A stretch of DNA of 64,000 nt from an uncultured Anaerolineae bacterium (GCA_903875215.1 CAIQVH010000016.1:496001-560000), one strand, 5' to 3'; positions 31,783-40,991 are shown, counted from the first letter of the stretch. The notes: a model not told the origin generated them from the letters alone. Made by a program: numbers and translations.

Positions 31783-32883
31783 ATGCGCATCAATAAACTG
31801 TTTCTTGCTTTGTCCCTGCTGGTTGTCGCTTCCATGTTGTTGACCGCCTGCGGCGGCTCAACCGCCAGTGGCGGGGGCGACCTCGTTTCTGCCGCCAAGG
31901 CGGAAGGCGAGCTGACCGTCATCGCCCTGCCGCACGACTGGTGCAACTACGGTGAAGCCATTACCGGCTTCAACGCCAAGTATGGCATCAAGGTGAATGA
32001 ACTCAACCCCGATGCCGGTTCGGGCGATGAAATTGAAGCCATCAAGGCCAACAAAGACAACAAGGGCCCGCAGGCTCCCGATGTCATCGACGTTGGTTAC
32101 GGCTTTGGCCCGCAGCTCATTGAAGAAAAGCTCGTCCAGCCCTACAAAGTCTCCACCTGGGACTCCATCCCCGCTGATTCCAAGGATGCCGATGGCTACT
32201 GGTACGGTGACTATTACGGCGTGATGGCTTTCGAAGTCAACAAGGACGTGGTCTCGGCTGTCCCGCAGGATTGGGCTGACCTGCTCAAGCCTGATTACAA
32301 GGGCCAGGTGGCTCTGGCTGGTGATCCGCGCGCTTCGGCTCAGGCGCAGATGACTGTCTACGCGGCGGCGCTGTATAACGGCGGCTCACTCGATAACGTC
32401 CAGCCCGGTCTCGATTTCTTCAAGAAAGTTAACGACGCTGGTAACTTCGTCCCGGTCATCGCCAAGCAGGCCACCGTGGCCAAGGGCGAAACCCCCGTCA
32501 TCATGCGCTGGGACTATGGCGCGCTGGCCGACAAGGATGCCCTGGCTGGCAACCCGAACATCGAAGTGGTCTACCCGGCCAGCGGCACGATCGCCGGTAT
32601 TTACATCCAGGCCATTTCTGCCTATGCTCCGCACCCGAACGCCGCCAAGCTGTGGATGGAATATCTCTACAGCGACGAAGGTCAGAACATCTGGCTGAAG
32701 GGCTACTGCCACCCGATCCGCTACAAGGATATGGTCGAAAAAGGCACCGTCAACCAGGAAGCTGCTGGAAAGCTGCCCAAGTTCGATGGCGCAGTCGCCT
32801 TCCCGAGCATTGACCAGATCAACGCGGCCAAGAAAGTCATCGCAGACAACTGGATGACCGCCGTCGGCGCTGATGTCAAGTAA
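31783..32883 (+). CDS. ABC transporter substrate-binding lipoprotein (spermidine/putrescine- or iron-type family)
   Basis: The 366-residue protein begins with a lipoprotein signal (LLTACGG) and continues as a type II periplasmic-binding fold: ELTVIALPHDWCNY, DVIDVGYGFGP, GDYYGVMAFEVNKDVV, and GYCHPIRY. It would bind a small solute outside the membrane and deliver it to the two permeases encoded next. The ligand cannot be told from the sequence; family members bind polyamines, Fe3+ or phosphonates. The start has AAGGAGAAGG upstream. Its end overlaps the first permease gene by 11 bp. Confidence 0.85.
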   Translation: MRINKLFLALSLLVVASMLLTACGGSTASGGGDLVSAAKAEGELTVIALPHDWCNYGEAITGFNAKYGIKVNELNPDAGSGDEIEAIKANKDNKGPQAPDVIDVGYGFGPQLIEEKLVQPYKVSTWDSIPADSKDADGYWYGDYYGVMAFEVNKDVVSAVPQDWADLLKPDYKGQVALAGDPRASAQAQMTVYAAALYNGGSLDNVQPGLDFFKKVNDAGNFVPVIAKQATVAKGETPVIMRWDYGALADKDALAGNPNIEVVYPASGTIAGIYIQAISAYAPHPNAAKLWMEYLYSDEGQNIWLKGYCHPIRYKDMVEKGTVNQEAAGKLPKFDGAVAFPSIDQINAAKKVIADNWMTAVGADVK

Positions 32884-33784
32884 GCAGAATTTTGCTGTCA
32901 ACGAAAAGCGGGACGCGCCTCAAGCGCGTCCCGCTCCTCTGCCCTGGCGGCACTGGCTGGGGGTCGGCCCGTTTTTCCTGTTTGCGTTCTTATTTATTTT
33001 TTTACCATCCCTGTCATTATTCATCGGCGCTTTTCAAGATGCCAGCGGAGCTTTCACGCTGAAGAATTTCGCCGATCTTTCACGGCCTGAGATTGTAGAT
33101 GCGTACTGGGTTACCATTCGCATCAGCCTGGTCACTGCCGTGGGCGGCGGGTTGCTTGGATTCGCCATGGCCTATGGCGTCACCCTGGGTGGATTGCCCG
33201 CCTGGGTGCGCACAGCCCTTTCCACGTTTTCGGGCGTGGCTTCCAACTTTGCCGGTGTTCCGCTGGCGTTTGCCTTCATCGCTACGTTGGGACGTACCGG
33301 CATGGTCACGCTGATCCTCAAGCTGGTATTTGGCCTGAATCTGTACGACAAAGGTTTTAGCCTGTACTCCTTTTGGGGTCTGTCGTTGACTTATCTGTAC
33401 TTCCAGTTTCCGCTGATGGTGCTGATCATTACCCCCGCGCTGGATGGGTTGCGGCGCGAGTGGCGCGAAGCCGCTGAAAACCTGGGCGCCACGTCGTGGA
33501 CGTACTGGCGCAGGGTTGCGCTGCCCATCCTGACGCCTTCCATCCTCGGCGCAATGATCCTGTTGTTTGGGAATGCCTTTGGCGCTTATGCCACAGCGCT
33601 CTCGTTGACGGGCGGTTTCATCAACCTGGTGACGATCGTAATCGGTTCACAAATCAAAGGCGATATCCTGCACAACGTTGGTTTGGGGTACGCAATGGCT
33701 TTTGGCATGGTGATTATCATGGCCACTATGATGACCTTGTATTATCTCTTGCGGCGCAGGAGCGAAAGGTGGCTGCGGCCATGA
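32873..33784 (+). CDS. ABC transporter permease 1
   Basis: The 303-residue inner-membrane protein has six or more helices and the binding-protein-dependent permease signature EAAENLGATSWTYWRRVALP (EAA motif, about residues 200-219), which docks on the ATPase. It is of the PotB/CysT type. It overlaps the binding-protein gene by 11 bp and the second permease gene by 4 bp, so the operon is tightly coupled. Confidence 0.88.
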   Translation: MSSKQNFAVNEKRDAPQARPAPLPWRHWLGVGPFFLFAFLFIFLPSLSLFIGAFQDASGAFTLKNFADLSRPEIVDAYWVTIRISLVTAVGGGLLGFAMAYGVTLGGLPAWVRTALSTFSGVASNFAGVPLAFAFIATLGRTGMVTLILKLVFGLNLYDKGFSLYSFWGLSLTYLYFQFPLMVLIITPALDGLRREWREAAENLGATSWTYWRRVALPILTPSILGAMILLFGNAFGAYATALSLTGGFINLVTIVIGSQIKGDILHNVGLGYAMAFGMVIIMATMMTLYYLLRRRSERWLRP

Positions 33785-34638
33785 GCTTTTTACCCAATTT
33801 ACGCAATCTCTTTTTTCCCCCGGCCAGCTCGCAAGCCAAAGATCGCGGCTCCAAACGGGGTGCCTCCTGGTTTTGGATGGCAGTGGGCGTGCTTTATTTT
33901 GTGCTGCCCCTGGTTGCCACCTTTGATTTTTCGCTGCGCGCCAGGAAAGGAGTGCTCAGCTTCCTGGCCTATGAGCGTGTCTTCAAAGACCCGGCCTTCT
34001 GGAAGACGTTCATTTTCTCACTCGAAATGGCCTTTTTCACCATCCTGGTCAGTCTATTGCTGGTGGTGCCCACGGCCTATTGGATCCGTCTGCGGTTGCC
34101 GAAACTGCGCGTGATCGTCGAGTTCATCTCGATGCTGCCTTTCGTCATCCCAGCCATTGTGCTGGTCTTTGGTTTTATTCGCGTTTTCAGCGGCGCGCCC
34201 TTTTTTTTGACCAACACCAGCTTCGGGACGAATGTCCTGCTGGTGGCGGGCTACACCGTCCTGGCGCTGCCCTATATGTTCCGGGCAGTGGATACCGGCC
34301 TGGCGGCGATTGATGTCCGCTCACTGACGGAAGCCGCCCAGAGCCTGGGCGCGGGCTGGGGCACGATCCTGTTTAAAATCATATTTCCCAATCTGCGCGT
34401 CGCCATCCTGAGCGGTGCCTTCCTGACGCTGGCCACCGTGATTGGTGAGTTCACCATCGCCAGCTTCCTGGTGGGCATCAATGCCTTTGGCCCGTATATG
34501 TCGCTGATTGGTCAGAACAAAACCTACGAATCTTCCTCGCTGGCCATCATCAGCTTTATGTTGACCTGGGCATTTATGGGCCTGCTCCAGTTCCTCAACC
34601 GCGGACAGGCCAGCAGCAGCCTGGCCGGCGCCCATTAA
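33781..34638 (+). CDS. ABC transporter permease 2
   Basis: The 285-residue permease of the PotC type has six helices and the EAA loop EAAQSLGAGWGTILFKIIFP near residue 180. The ATG at 33781 overlaps the stop of permease 1 (ATGA), which is the natural start; the open frame further upstream overlaps the first permease. Together with permease 1 it forms the membrane channel of the importer. Confidence 0.88.
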   Translation: MSFLPNLRNLFFPPASSQAKDRGSKRGASWFWMAVGVLYFVLPLVATFDFSLRARKGVLSFLAYERVFKDPAFWKTFIFSLEMAFFTILVSLLLVVPTAYWIRLRLPKLRVIVEFISMLPFVIPAIVLVFGFIRVFSGAPFFLTNTSFGTNVLLVAGYTVLALPYMFRAVDTGLAAIDVRSLTEAAQSLGAGWGTILFKIIFPNLRVAILSGAFLTLATVIGEFTIASFLVGINAFGPYMSLIGQNKTYESSSLAIISFMLTWAFMGLLQFLNRGQASSSLAGAH

Positions 34639-34713
34639 CCCTGAAGCCGGATGGCCCGGTTATTGCTTTCCCAAAGTTTAGCGGCTTTGGACCTCACATC
34701 AAACGGTGAACGC

Positions 34714-35763
34714 ATGGCTTTTCTAACACTCACGGACATTTCCAAATATTTCGGCGGGGTTGCGGCGGTTGAAAGGTTTAACCTGGACGTGGAAAAAGGG
34801 GAATTTGTGTCGTTCCTTGGCCCTTCGGGTTGTGGAAAAACCACCACCCTGCGCATGATCGCCGGTTTTGAGCTGCCCAGCAGCGGAACGATCTTGCTCG
34901 ATAGCGAAGATGTGACGTACAAAGCGCCCAACCAACGCAACGTTGGCATGGTCTTTCAGTCCTACGCGCTGTTCCCCAACCTGACGGTGGGACAGAACAT
35001 TGGCTTTGGCCTGCAAGTGCGCAAGGAAAACGAAGCGGTCATCAAGGCGCGCGTGGATGAAATGCTTGGGCTGATCCATCTCGAACAGCATCAGAACAAA
35101 TATCCCTACCAGCTTTCGGGCGGCCAGCAGCAACGGGTGGCCCTGGCGCGGGCGCTGGCCATCCAGCCGCGCGTTTTGCTGCTCGATGAGCCGCTTTCAG
35201 CGCTGGACGCCAAGATTCGCGTTGAACTGCGCCTTGAAATTCGCCGCATCCAGCAGGCTTTGGGAATTACCACCGTGTATGTTACGCACGACCAGGAGGA
35301 AGCACTCTCGCTCTCCGACCGGGTGGTGGTGATGAGCCAGGGCCGTATGGAACAGGTTGGCACGCCTTTTGAAATTTACAACTACCCCCGGACGCAGTTT
35401 GTCGCCCAATTCGTCGGTCAGCTCAACCTGCTGCCCATTACCGGGCTGGATCTGGCCGCCGAAACCTGTCTGCTGGCCGGGCAGACGGTGCAATTTGAAC
35501 ACCACCAGTCACGCCAGCTGAGTGAAGCCCCGCGCCTGGCGATTCGCCCGGAAGAGTTTCGCCTGGGCGCGCTGGAGGGGTGCAACGTGCTTTCAGGCCG
35601 GGTGGAGACGGTCATGTTCCTGGGCGCGGTGGTACGCCTGCGGGTGGAGGTTGGCGGCCTGCTTTTCTCGGCAGATTTGTTCAATGAGCGCAACATCACC
35701 CCGCCGCGGGTGGGAGAACAGATTGAAATCAGTTTTCCCGTGCATGCCTGCTGGCTGACATAG
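34714..35763 (+). CDS. ABC transporter ATPase (PotA/CysA type)
   Basis: The 349-residue ATPase drives the importer. Walker A is GPSGCGKTT (about residues 37-45), the signature LSGGQQQRVALARAL (about 134), Walker B VLLLDEPLSALD, and a C-terminal TOBE-like domain follows. The ATG at 34714 begins at the usual first beta strand; an earlier ATG at 34651 has no better ribosome site. A terminator follows at 35783. Confidence 0.92.
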   Translation: MAFLTLTDISKYFGGVAAVERFNLDVEKGEFVSFLGPSGCGKTTTLRMIAGFELPSSGTILLDSEDVTYKAPNQRNVGMVFQSYALFPNLTVGQNIGFGLQVRKENEAVIKARVDEMLGLIHLEQHQNKYPYQLSGGQQQRVALARALAIQPRVLLLDEPLSALDAKIRVELRLEIRRIQQALGITTVYVTHDQEEALSLSDRVVVMSQGRMEQVGTPFEIYNYPRTQFVAQFVGQLNLLPITGLDLAAETCLLAGQTVQFEHHQSRQLSEAPRLAIRPEEFRLGALEGCNVLSGRVETVMFLGAVVRLRVEVGGLLFSADLFNERNITPPRVGEQIEISFPVHACWLT

Positions 35764-35782
35764 CCTGCTCTAGCCATCAATG

Positions 35783-35804
35783 GCCCGCTTCGGCGGGCTT
35801 TTTT
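35783..35804 (+). terminator. Terminator of the ABC importer operon
   Basis: A 6-bp GC stem GCCCGC with a TTCG loop is followed by six T. Confidence 0.85.
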
Positions 35805-35848
35805 ATTGAAAAATCCGCACCCTGGCTGTCCAATTGCCCTTCCCTGTG

Positions 35849-35854
35849 TATAAT
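35849..35854 (+). promoter_or_regulatory. -10 box 7 nt before a small membrane-protein gene
   Basis: TATAAT ends 7 nt before the ATG at 35862, another probable leaderless start. Confidence 0.45.
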
Positions 35855-35861
35855 AGGGCGC

Positions 35862-36104
35862 ATGAAAAAGCCCGTGCGATTGTTTCTGGCGTTGATTTGC
35901 CTGGCGGCTTCGTTGATCTTGCTGGCCTGGGCCTTTTGGCCGGGGCCGCGAGTCTTGCGACGCCAGTATCTTCAGCCGACTGAGATGCAGCTGCCCACGC
36001 CGCAAAGCTCCATACCCTTGTGGCGTGAATTCGCCTGGGAAAAACCACCCCTCCAAACGGCCTGTGCCTGGTTGTCAGCAGACCGTTTTGCTTTAATCCT
36101 GTAA
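35862..36104 (+). CDS. Small membrane-anchored protein, unknown
   Basis: The 80-residue protein has one N-terminal hydrophobic helix (about residues 5-26) and a 50-residue tail rich in Pro, Trp and Leu. No family is recognised. It has its own promoter, lies after the importer terminator and ends 18 bp before the phosphoesterase gene, so it may be its first cistron. Confidence 0.45.
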   Translation: MKKPVRLFLALICLAASLILLAWAFWPGPRVLRRQYLQPTEMQLPTPQSSIPLWREFAWEKPPLQTACAWLSADRFALIL

Positions 36105-36122
36105 ACAACAAAGGAATGCCAG

Positions 36123-37064
36123 GTGACCACTCTCTTTTTTGCTACCGATATTCATGGCTCTGATATTTGCTGGAACAAGTTCTTGAACGCGGGGAAATTC
36201 TACGGTGCGGAGGTGCTCATCCTGGGCGGCGATATGACCGGCAAGGCGGTTGTGCCGTTTGTGCATCTGGGCGGGGAAAAGTACCATGTGACGCTTTTAC
36301 AACAGCAATTTGAGTTTCAGGGCGCGGACGCTTACCAGGAAATGGTCAAGCGTGTCCGCAGCCGGGGCTATTATCCCTACCGGACGACTCCTGAAGAGTT
36401 GGACGAACTCAGCCAGTCTCCCGAAAAAATCCACACCCTTTTTCTCCAGGAAGTGCTGCGCGTTTTCGAGCAGTGGATGGAGATTGCCGCCCGCAAACTG
36501 GCCGGGACGGGTATCCGCGTGTACGTTTCTCCGGGCAACGATGACCAGTTCGAGGTGGATGAAATGATTCGCCAGTCGCAGGTCATCACACTGGCGGAGG
36601 GTCTTGTCATCCCGCTGACGGATCGCATCGAGATGATCTCCTCCGGCTGGAGCAACCGCACGCCCTGGAACACCTACCGCGAAGCCGACGAGCCCGATCT
36701 GGCCAGCCGTTACGAAGCGATGATTGCGGTGTTGAAGAATCCAAAGACGGCAGTGTTTAATATTCATGTTCCGCCTTACAAATCCAACCTGGATGAAGCG
36801 CCCGAGTTGGATGATCAGCTGCGTCCCACGTATGCCGGAAACGCCCTAAAACCGGTTGGTTCGACGGCGGTGCGCGCGGCGATTGAGAAATATCAGCCCC
36901 TGCTCGGTTTGCATGGGCACATTCACGAAGGTCGAGGTCAGAGCCGCATTGGCAAGACTCTGTGTTTGAACCCCGGGTCGTTGTACGAACAGGGTGTGTT
37001 GCAAGGTGCGCTGGTCAAACTTGGCAAGGAAAAGCTCGAAAGTTATGTGTTGACGCAAGGTTAA
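36123..37064 (+). CDS. Calcineurin-like metallophosphoesterase
   Basis: The 313-residue protein starts with ATDIHGSD (GTG start, AAAGGA upstream) and contains GGDMTG, SPGNDDQ, NIHVPPY and GLHGHIHEG, the metal ligands of the phosphoesterase fold; GNDD replaces the usual GNHE. No signal peptide, so it is cytoplasmic. The substrate is unknown. It lies between the ABC importer and the APC permease. Confidence 0.82.
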   Translation: MTTLFFATDIHGSDICWNKFLNAGKFYGAEVLILGGDMTGKAVVPFVHLGGEKYHVTLLQQQFEFQGADAYQEMVKRVRSRGYYPYRTTPEELDELSQSPEKIHTLFLQEVLRVFEQWMEIAARKLAGTGIRVYVSPGNDDQFEVDEMIRQSQVITLAEGLVIPLTDRIEMISSGWSNRTPWNTYREADEPDLASRYEAMIAVLKNPKTAVFNIHVPPYKSNLDEAPELDDQLRPTYAGNALKPVGSTAVRAAIEKYQPLLGLHGHIHEGRGQSRIGKTLCLNPGSLYEQGVLQGALVKLGKEKLESYVLTQG

Positions 37065-37133
37065 TCCACGTTTGCGCGGCGGCCCCAGCTTGTTACCGTG
37101 CAAACGTACCATACAACCCAAAGGAGAATTCTC

Positions 37134-38771
37134 ATGTCCGATTTGTTCATTCGCAAGGCAACAGGCCTGGTGCGTTCCTGGTCGGTGTTCGATGCGTTTG
37201 TCTACGCATTCTTCTCGATCAACCTGGTGACGCTTGGCTTGTACAGCTTCAGCCAGATGTATTACTTTGGCGGGGGGCTGATTCCGGCGCTGCTCATCAG
37301 CGCGGTTTTCATTCTGTTTGAAGTGGTGGTCTACGCTTCACTGATTGCCGTCATGCCACGCTCCGGGGGTGACTATGTCTGGCAAAGCCGCATCCTGGGA
37401 GGGGGCGTCGGCTTTGTGTTGGCAGTCACCGGTTGGTGGTTTATTCTCTGGCTGTGGGTTCCGTTATATGCCGATATGCTGCGCCACATCGTCATCACCC
37501 CCATCCTGGGCATTCTCGGTGCCAAAGAGGCCGCCCTATGGTTTGGGCAAAGCTCCCTTGGCCTGTTCGTCACCTCGTTGATCATGTTGAGCATTGTCAC
37601 GCTCTACATCACATTGGGGATGAAAACCTATGCCCGCATCCAGAAATGGTGTTTCTACGGCGGCATGTTGGGCCTGTTGATTGTCCTGGCCCTGCTGCTC
37701 ACCGGCACACCGGAAGCCTTCAAAGCCGGGCTGGAAGCGAATGCCACTGCCTTGTTCGGCGCCCAACCGGGAGTGTACGACTCCACCGTGACACTTGGAC
37801 AAGCGGCCGGGGCCGCCACTCCGCTGACAGGGGGCTCCTTCGGCCTGATCATGCTGACCCTGCCCTACCTGGTCTTCTTCAACTTATGGCCCAACTGGGG
37901 CGCCACCCTCTACGGCGAAGTGCGCGGCGCGACCGATTTCAAACGCAATTTTGCCGGCATGGCCTGGGCGCTTGGCGTCACCACCGTGTTGGGGATTGCC
38001 GTTCTCCTGGCTATTGCCAAAACCATCGGCTGGGATTTTTACATGCAGGCCAATGGCGCCTTCTGGAACTATACCTGGGGCTACACCACCGATGCGCCTG
38101 CCCTGCCAGTCTGGCCCTACCCGGCGCTGCTGGCCGCCTTCCTGACCAGTAACCGTCTGCTGCAACTGGTTGTCATCGCGCTGATGAGCCTGTGGTGGTT
38201 TGGCTGGAGCGGCACTGTCTTCCTGTCCTCCACCCGGGTCATCTTTGCTGCCGCCTTCGACCGCCTGCTGCCCGAAAAAGTAGCCGAAGTGGACGAACGC
38301 ACCGGCACCCCGCTCACCGCCCTGTTGTTGATGGTCGTTCCCTCCATCCTTGTCGCCGCTTTGTTTGCCTGGAACATCTTCAACTTCCGCTCGCTGACCC
38401 TCGATTCCACCCTCGTCATCGCTGTCACCTACCTTGGCACAACCGTCGCTGCCATTCTACTGCCCTACCGCAAACCCGACCTGTACAACGCCTCGCCCAT
38501 CGCCAAGTTCAAAATAGCCGGTATCCCGCTCATCTCCGTCGCCGGGGTGATTTTTGGCAGCTTTCTGACGTTTCTTCTGGTCGAATGGCTGTTTGACCCC
38601 TGGCTGAATGGCGCGCCGCTCTATGGCATCAGCCTGCAAAACATCCCTTCAGTGGTCTATATGGTCGTCATGTACGGCCTGGCCGCCGCGATCTATTGGG
38701 GCTCCAAGGCCTATCGCAAACGCAGCGGCATAGATCTGAATAAGGTCCACGCCGAAATCCCGGCCGAATAG
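37134..38771 (+). CDS. APC-family amino acid/polyamine permease
   Basis: The 545-residue protein has 12 or more helices and the APC start signature (SVFDAFVYAFFSINLV, then SALIAVMPRSGGDYVW-like ASLIAVMPRSGGDY). Members carry amino acids or polyamines by proton symport or exchange. The ATG at 37134 with AAAGGAG is preferred to a GTG 12 codons earlier. It follows the phosphoesterase gene by 69 bp; the nearby importer could handle a related solute, but this is speculation. Confidence 0.88.
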   Translation: MSDLFIRKATGLVRSWSVFDAFVYAFFSINLVTLGLYSFSQMYYFGGGLIPALLISAVFILFEVVVYASLIAVMPRSGGDYVWQSRILGGGVGFVLAVTGWWFILWLWVPLYADMLRHIVITPILGILGAKEAALWFGQSSLGLFVTSLIMLSIVTLYITLGMKTYARIQKWCFYGGMLGLLIVLALLLTGTPEAFKAGLEANATALFGAQPGVYDSTVTLGQAAGAATPLTGGSFGLIMLTLPYLVFFNLWPNWGATLYGEVRGATDFKRNFAGMAWALGVTTVLGIAVLLAIAKTIGWDFYMQANGAFWNYTWGYTTDAPALPVWPYPALLAAFLTSNRLLQLVVIALMSLWWFGWSGTVFLSSTRVIFAAAFDRLLPEKVAEVDERTGTPLTALLLMVVPSILVAALFAWNIFNFRSLTLDSTLVIAVTYLGTTVAAILLPYRKPDLYNASPIAKFKIAGIPLISVAGVIFGSFLTFLLVEWLFDPWLNGAPLYGISLQNIPSVVYMVVMYGLAAAIYWGSKAYRKRSGIDLNKVHAEIPAE

Positions 38772-38781
38772 CTCACCGGGG

Positions 38782-38875
38782 GAGGGTGCGTCGCATCCTA
38801 TTGCTGGAAAACCCAGTTAAACAGGAGCAGCTTTCACTGGGGCACATCCTGTTTAGCCTGGTGCGACGCACTCTT
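38782..38875 (+). ncRNA. Candidate structured RNA or inverted-repeat element before the nucleotidyltransferase gene
   Basis: A long outer stem (38782-38795 with 38862-38875) encloses two inner hairpins, CTGG/CCAG around 38804-38816 and AAACAGGA/TCCTGTTT (38819-38826 with 38847-38854). This gives a three-way-junction shape just before the ribosome site of the next gene. Confidence 0.35.
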
Positions 38876-38899
38876 CTCCGTTTCATCGTTTGGAGGCCT

Positions 38900-39652
38900 A
38901 TGGAACTGATTGAACCCGAAATCGCCCAAGAAATGCACCGCCTGGTGGAAGCCGCCCGCGCCCAAAACATCCACCTGCGCGCTATTGGCGGTCTGGCCGT
39001 TCACCATCACAGCCCGCTGCGCCGCCAGACCTTCCAGCGCACCTACGCCGATATCGACTTCGTTGCTCATAAAACCGAACGCCGCAAGCTGGAAGCCTTC
39101 TTCAACAGCATGGGCTATGCTGGCGACCGTAACTTTAACCTGCTCAACGGCGAAAAGCGCCAGATTTTCATCCACAAAACCTGTGGCCGCCGCATTGATA
39201 TCTTTGTTGGCGACTTTGAAATGTGCCACCGACTGCCTCTCAAAGATCGCCTCCAGGTGCATCCCGTCACCATCCCGCTTGCCGAACTGCTGCTTTCCAA
39301 AACCCAAATCATCGAACTCAACCAGAAAGATGCCCTCGACCTGGTGGCTCTTCTGCTCGATAACGAACTCAGCCGCGACGACGAAAAAATCAACATCGAC
39401 CGCATCTGCCGTCTGTGTGCCCGCGATTGGGGTTTGTTCAAAACCACCAGCATCAACCTTAGTCGCCTCGAAGACCTGCTCACCTCAGGCGGCCTCGAAC
39501 TCACCGAAGCCGAGCGGAACACCGTCCTGCGCCGCATTGAAGAAATTCGCAAAGCCCTGGCCGCCATGAAAAAAAACCTGTTCTGGATGGCTCGCGATCG
39601 GGTTGGAACGCGCCTGCGCTGGTATACAGAAGTGGAAGAAGTTGAGCGCTGA
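38900..39652 (+). CDS. Nucleotidyltransferase-fold protein
   Basis: The 250-residue protein has the pattern IGGLAVHHHS followed by YADIDFV, the G-G...H...D-x-D arrangement of nucleotidyltransferase-like proteins such as AbiEii and related families. The activity and target are unknown. The ATG at 38900 with TGGAGG is chosen over the longer open frame, which runs through the structured leader. It overlaps the next gene slightly. Confidence 0.65.
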   Translation: MELIEPEIAQEMHRLVEAARAQNIHLRAIGGLAVHHHSPLRRQTFQRTYADIDFVAHKTERRKLEAFFNSMGYAGDRNFNLLNGEKRQIFIHKTCGRRIDIFVGDFEMCHRLPLKDRLQVHPVTIPLAELLLSKTQIIELNQKDALDLVALLLDNELSRDDEKINIDRICRLCARDWGLFKTTSINLSRLEDLLTSGGLELTEAERNTVLRRIEEIRKALAAMKKNLFWMARDRVGTRLRWYTEVEEVER

Positions 39653-40415
39653 CGCGTCGCCCGGCAGCCTTCCTCCCGTTGCCCGGACATTATTCCGGCG
39701 GGTGGGTGCTACTCCCCGTCGACTATTCCCGTTGTGGACGCTTTTTTTTGCGCTTCTGGCTGCCCAACTGGCCTGCGGGTTGGGCAGCCAGAACCCGCGC
39801 CCGGCGCCGCCTGCCACCCTCGTGGCTCAGCCGACCGCGGCAATCCACCTGTCGCTGCGCCCAGCCGTGACTGAAGAGCGTATGCTGACCCTGGAATACC
39901 CGCCCACCCTGCGCGCCGGCGATGCCGACGTGGTGCGCCTGACGCTCGAAATTGACGTGCGCGGCAATCTGACCCCAACTGCCGAATTCCAGGGCAGCCA
40001 GATCCAGGGAGAAATACTCCAAATCCCGAACATTTACAACACCCACAATGTCATGGCCGAAGCGCGGCTCGACCTGGCCGGAATGGAAGTTCAACCGGCT
40101 GAAACCGTCAGCGAAACCCTGCTCCCCGGCCAAAAGCTGACGTTTTACTGGAGCATCCGCCCGGCTGAAGTGGGGCATTACAAGGGCACTGTCTGGTTCT
40201 ATTTGCGCTTTATCCCCAGGGCGGGCGGCGCAGATTCGCGCCAGGCGCTTTCGGCGCAGTTGATTGAGATCGAAGCGGTGACCTTGTTCGGTTTGAAAGC
40301 CGGGCTGGCGCGCTGGCTGGGGTTGGTGGGAGCCGTTCTCAGCTCGGTGCTGGGTTTCCCTTTTCTCGAAGTGGGGTTTAAATGGTTGTGGGTGCGGATA
40401 CGAAGCGGGAAATGA
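39642..40415 (+). CDS. Membrane-anchored exported protein, unknown
   Basis: The product of about 257 residues has a hydrophobic N-terminal segment ending in LAAQLACG (possible lipobox), an external beta-rich domain of about 170 residues with no recognised motif, and one C-terminal membrane helix with a basic end. The start is unsure: a TTG at 39642 follows GGAAGAAG and overlaps the previous gene; a start further upstream at 39603 is also open. Function unknown; context suggests cotranscription with the nucleotidyltransferase-fold gene. Confidence 0.5.
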   Translation: MSADASPGSLPPVARTLFRRVGATPRRLFPLWTLFFALLAAQLACGLGSQNPRPAPPATLVAQPTAAIHLSLRPAVTEERMLTLEYPPTLRAGDADVVRLTLEIDVRGNLTPTAEFQGSQIQGEILQIPNIYNTHNVMAEARLDLAGMEVQPAETVSETLLPGQKLTFYWSIRPAEVGHYKGTVWFYLRFIPRAGGADSRQALSAQLIEIEAVTLFGLKAGLARWLGLVGAVLSSVLGFPFLEVGFKWLWVRIRSGK

Positions 40416-40451
40416 TCACAGTTGGAAGTCAAGCACAGGTCTTATGAAAAC

Positions 40452-40469
40452 TTGTGAATTTATTCACAT
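40452..40469. promoter_or_regulatory. Rex-like operator upstream of nuoA
   Basis: TTGTGAA-N4-TTCACAT matches the Rex consensus TTGTGAA-N4-TTCACAA at 13 of 14 fixed positions. It also contains TGTGA-N6-TCACA, the CRP core, so a CRP-type protein is the alternative. Confidence 0.55.
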
Positions 40470-40491
40470 AGTCGACTAAGCCAGTCAAATA

Positions 40492-40507
40492 AGTGACAAA
40501 TATCACC
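40492..40507. promoter_or_regulatory. Second operator-like palindrome upstream of nuoA
   Basis: GTGA-N6-TCAC lies 39 bp downstream of the Rex-like site, nearly four helix turns, and about 64 bp before the inferred start. Its minus strand matches the motif near tnaA and the Fe-S gene. Confidence 0.4.
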
Positions 40508-40548
40508 CCGATTAATTACAAGGGTGAGTTTATCCTTGAAAATCGCTA

Positions 40549-40557
40549 TGATAAAAT
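40549..40557 (+). promoter_or_regulatory. Extended -10 promoter of the nuo operon
   Basis: TGATAAAAT forms an extended -10 element 45 bp before the nuoA start; transcription would begin near 40564. Confidence 0.45.
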
Positions 40558-40602
40558 GTTTGGAGTGTTTGTGACAAAATCCCCAATCGCGAAGGAGTTT
40601 CT

Positions 40603-40974
40603 ATGCAGAATCCCTGGATGTATGTCGGCCTGTTTCTGCTGGTCGGGGTTGTAATTCCCATCGCGCCGATCCTTTTCTCGGCGTTGATTGCGCCCAAGAA
40701 GCCGAATCCAATCAAGCAAAGTACGTACGAGTGCGGCATCGAGACGGTGGGGGAGAGCTGGGTGCAGTTTAAGGCACAGTATTATGTCTTTGCCCTCGTT
40801 TTCCTGGTTTTTGATGTGGAAACTGTCTTTCTTTTTCCCTGGGCGATGGCCCTGAACGCGCAGAATCCGGTGGTAATGCCGGCTTTTGTGGCGGTGGAGG
40901 GCATCATATTTATTCTCATCCTTTTGGCAGGCCTGGCTTTCACCTGGCGCAAAGGGATGTTGGAATGGGTGTGA
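40603..40974 (+). CDS. nuoA: NADH-quinone oxidoreductase subunit A
   Basis: The 123-residue membrane subunit of complex I has three helices and the conserved loop PKKPNPIKQSTYECG, followed by FDVETVFLFPWA. NuoA lies at the junction of the membrane and peripheral arms. A Shine-Dalgarno AAGGAG precedes it. Normally nuoB, C and D follow; here the next gene is nuoH, behind an intrinsic-terminator-like hairpin. Confidence 0.95.
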   Translation: MQNPWMYVGLFLLVGVVIPIAPILFSALIAPKKPNPIKQSTYECGIETVGESWVQFKAQYYVFALVFLVFDVETVFLFPWAMALNAQNPVVMPAFVAVEGIIFILILLAGLAFTWRKGMLEWV

Positions 40975-40991
40975 GTCCCAATTCAACATTG

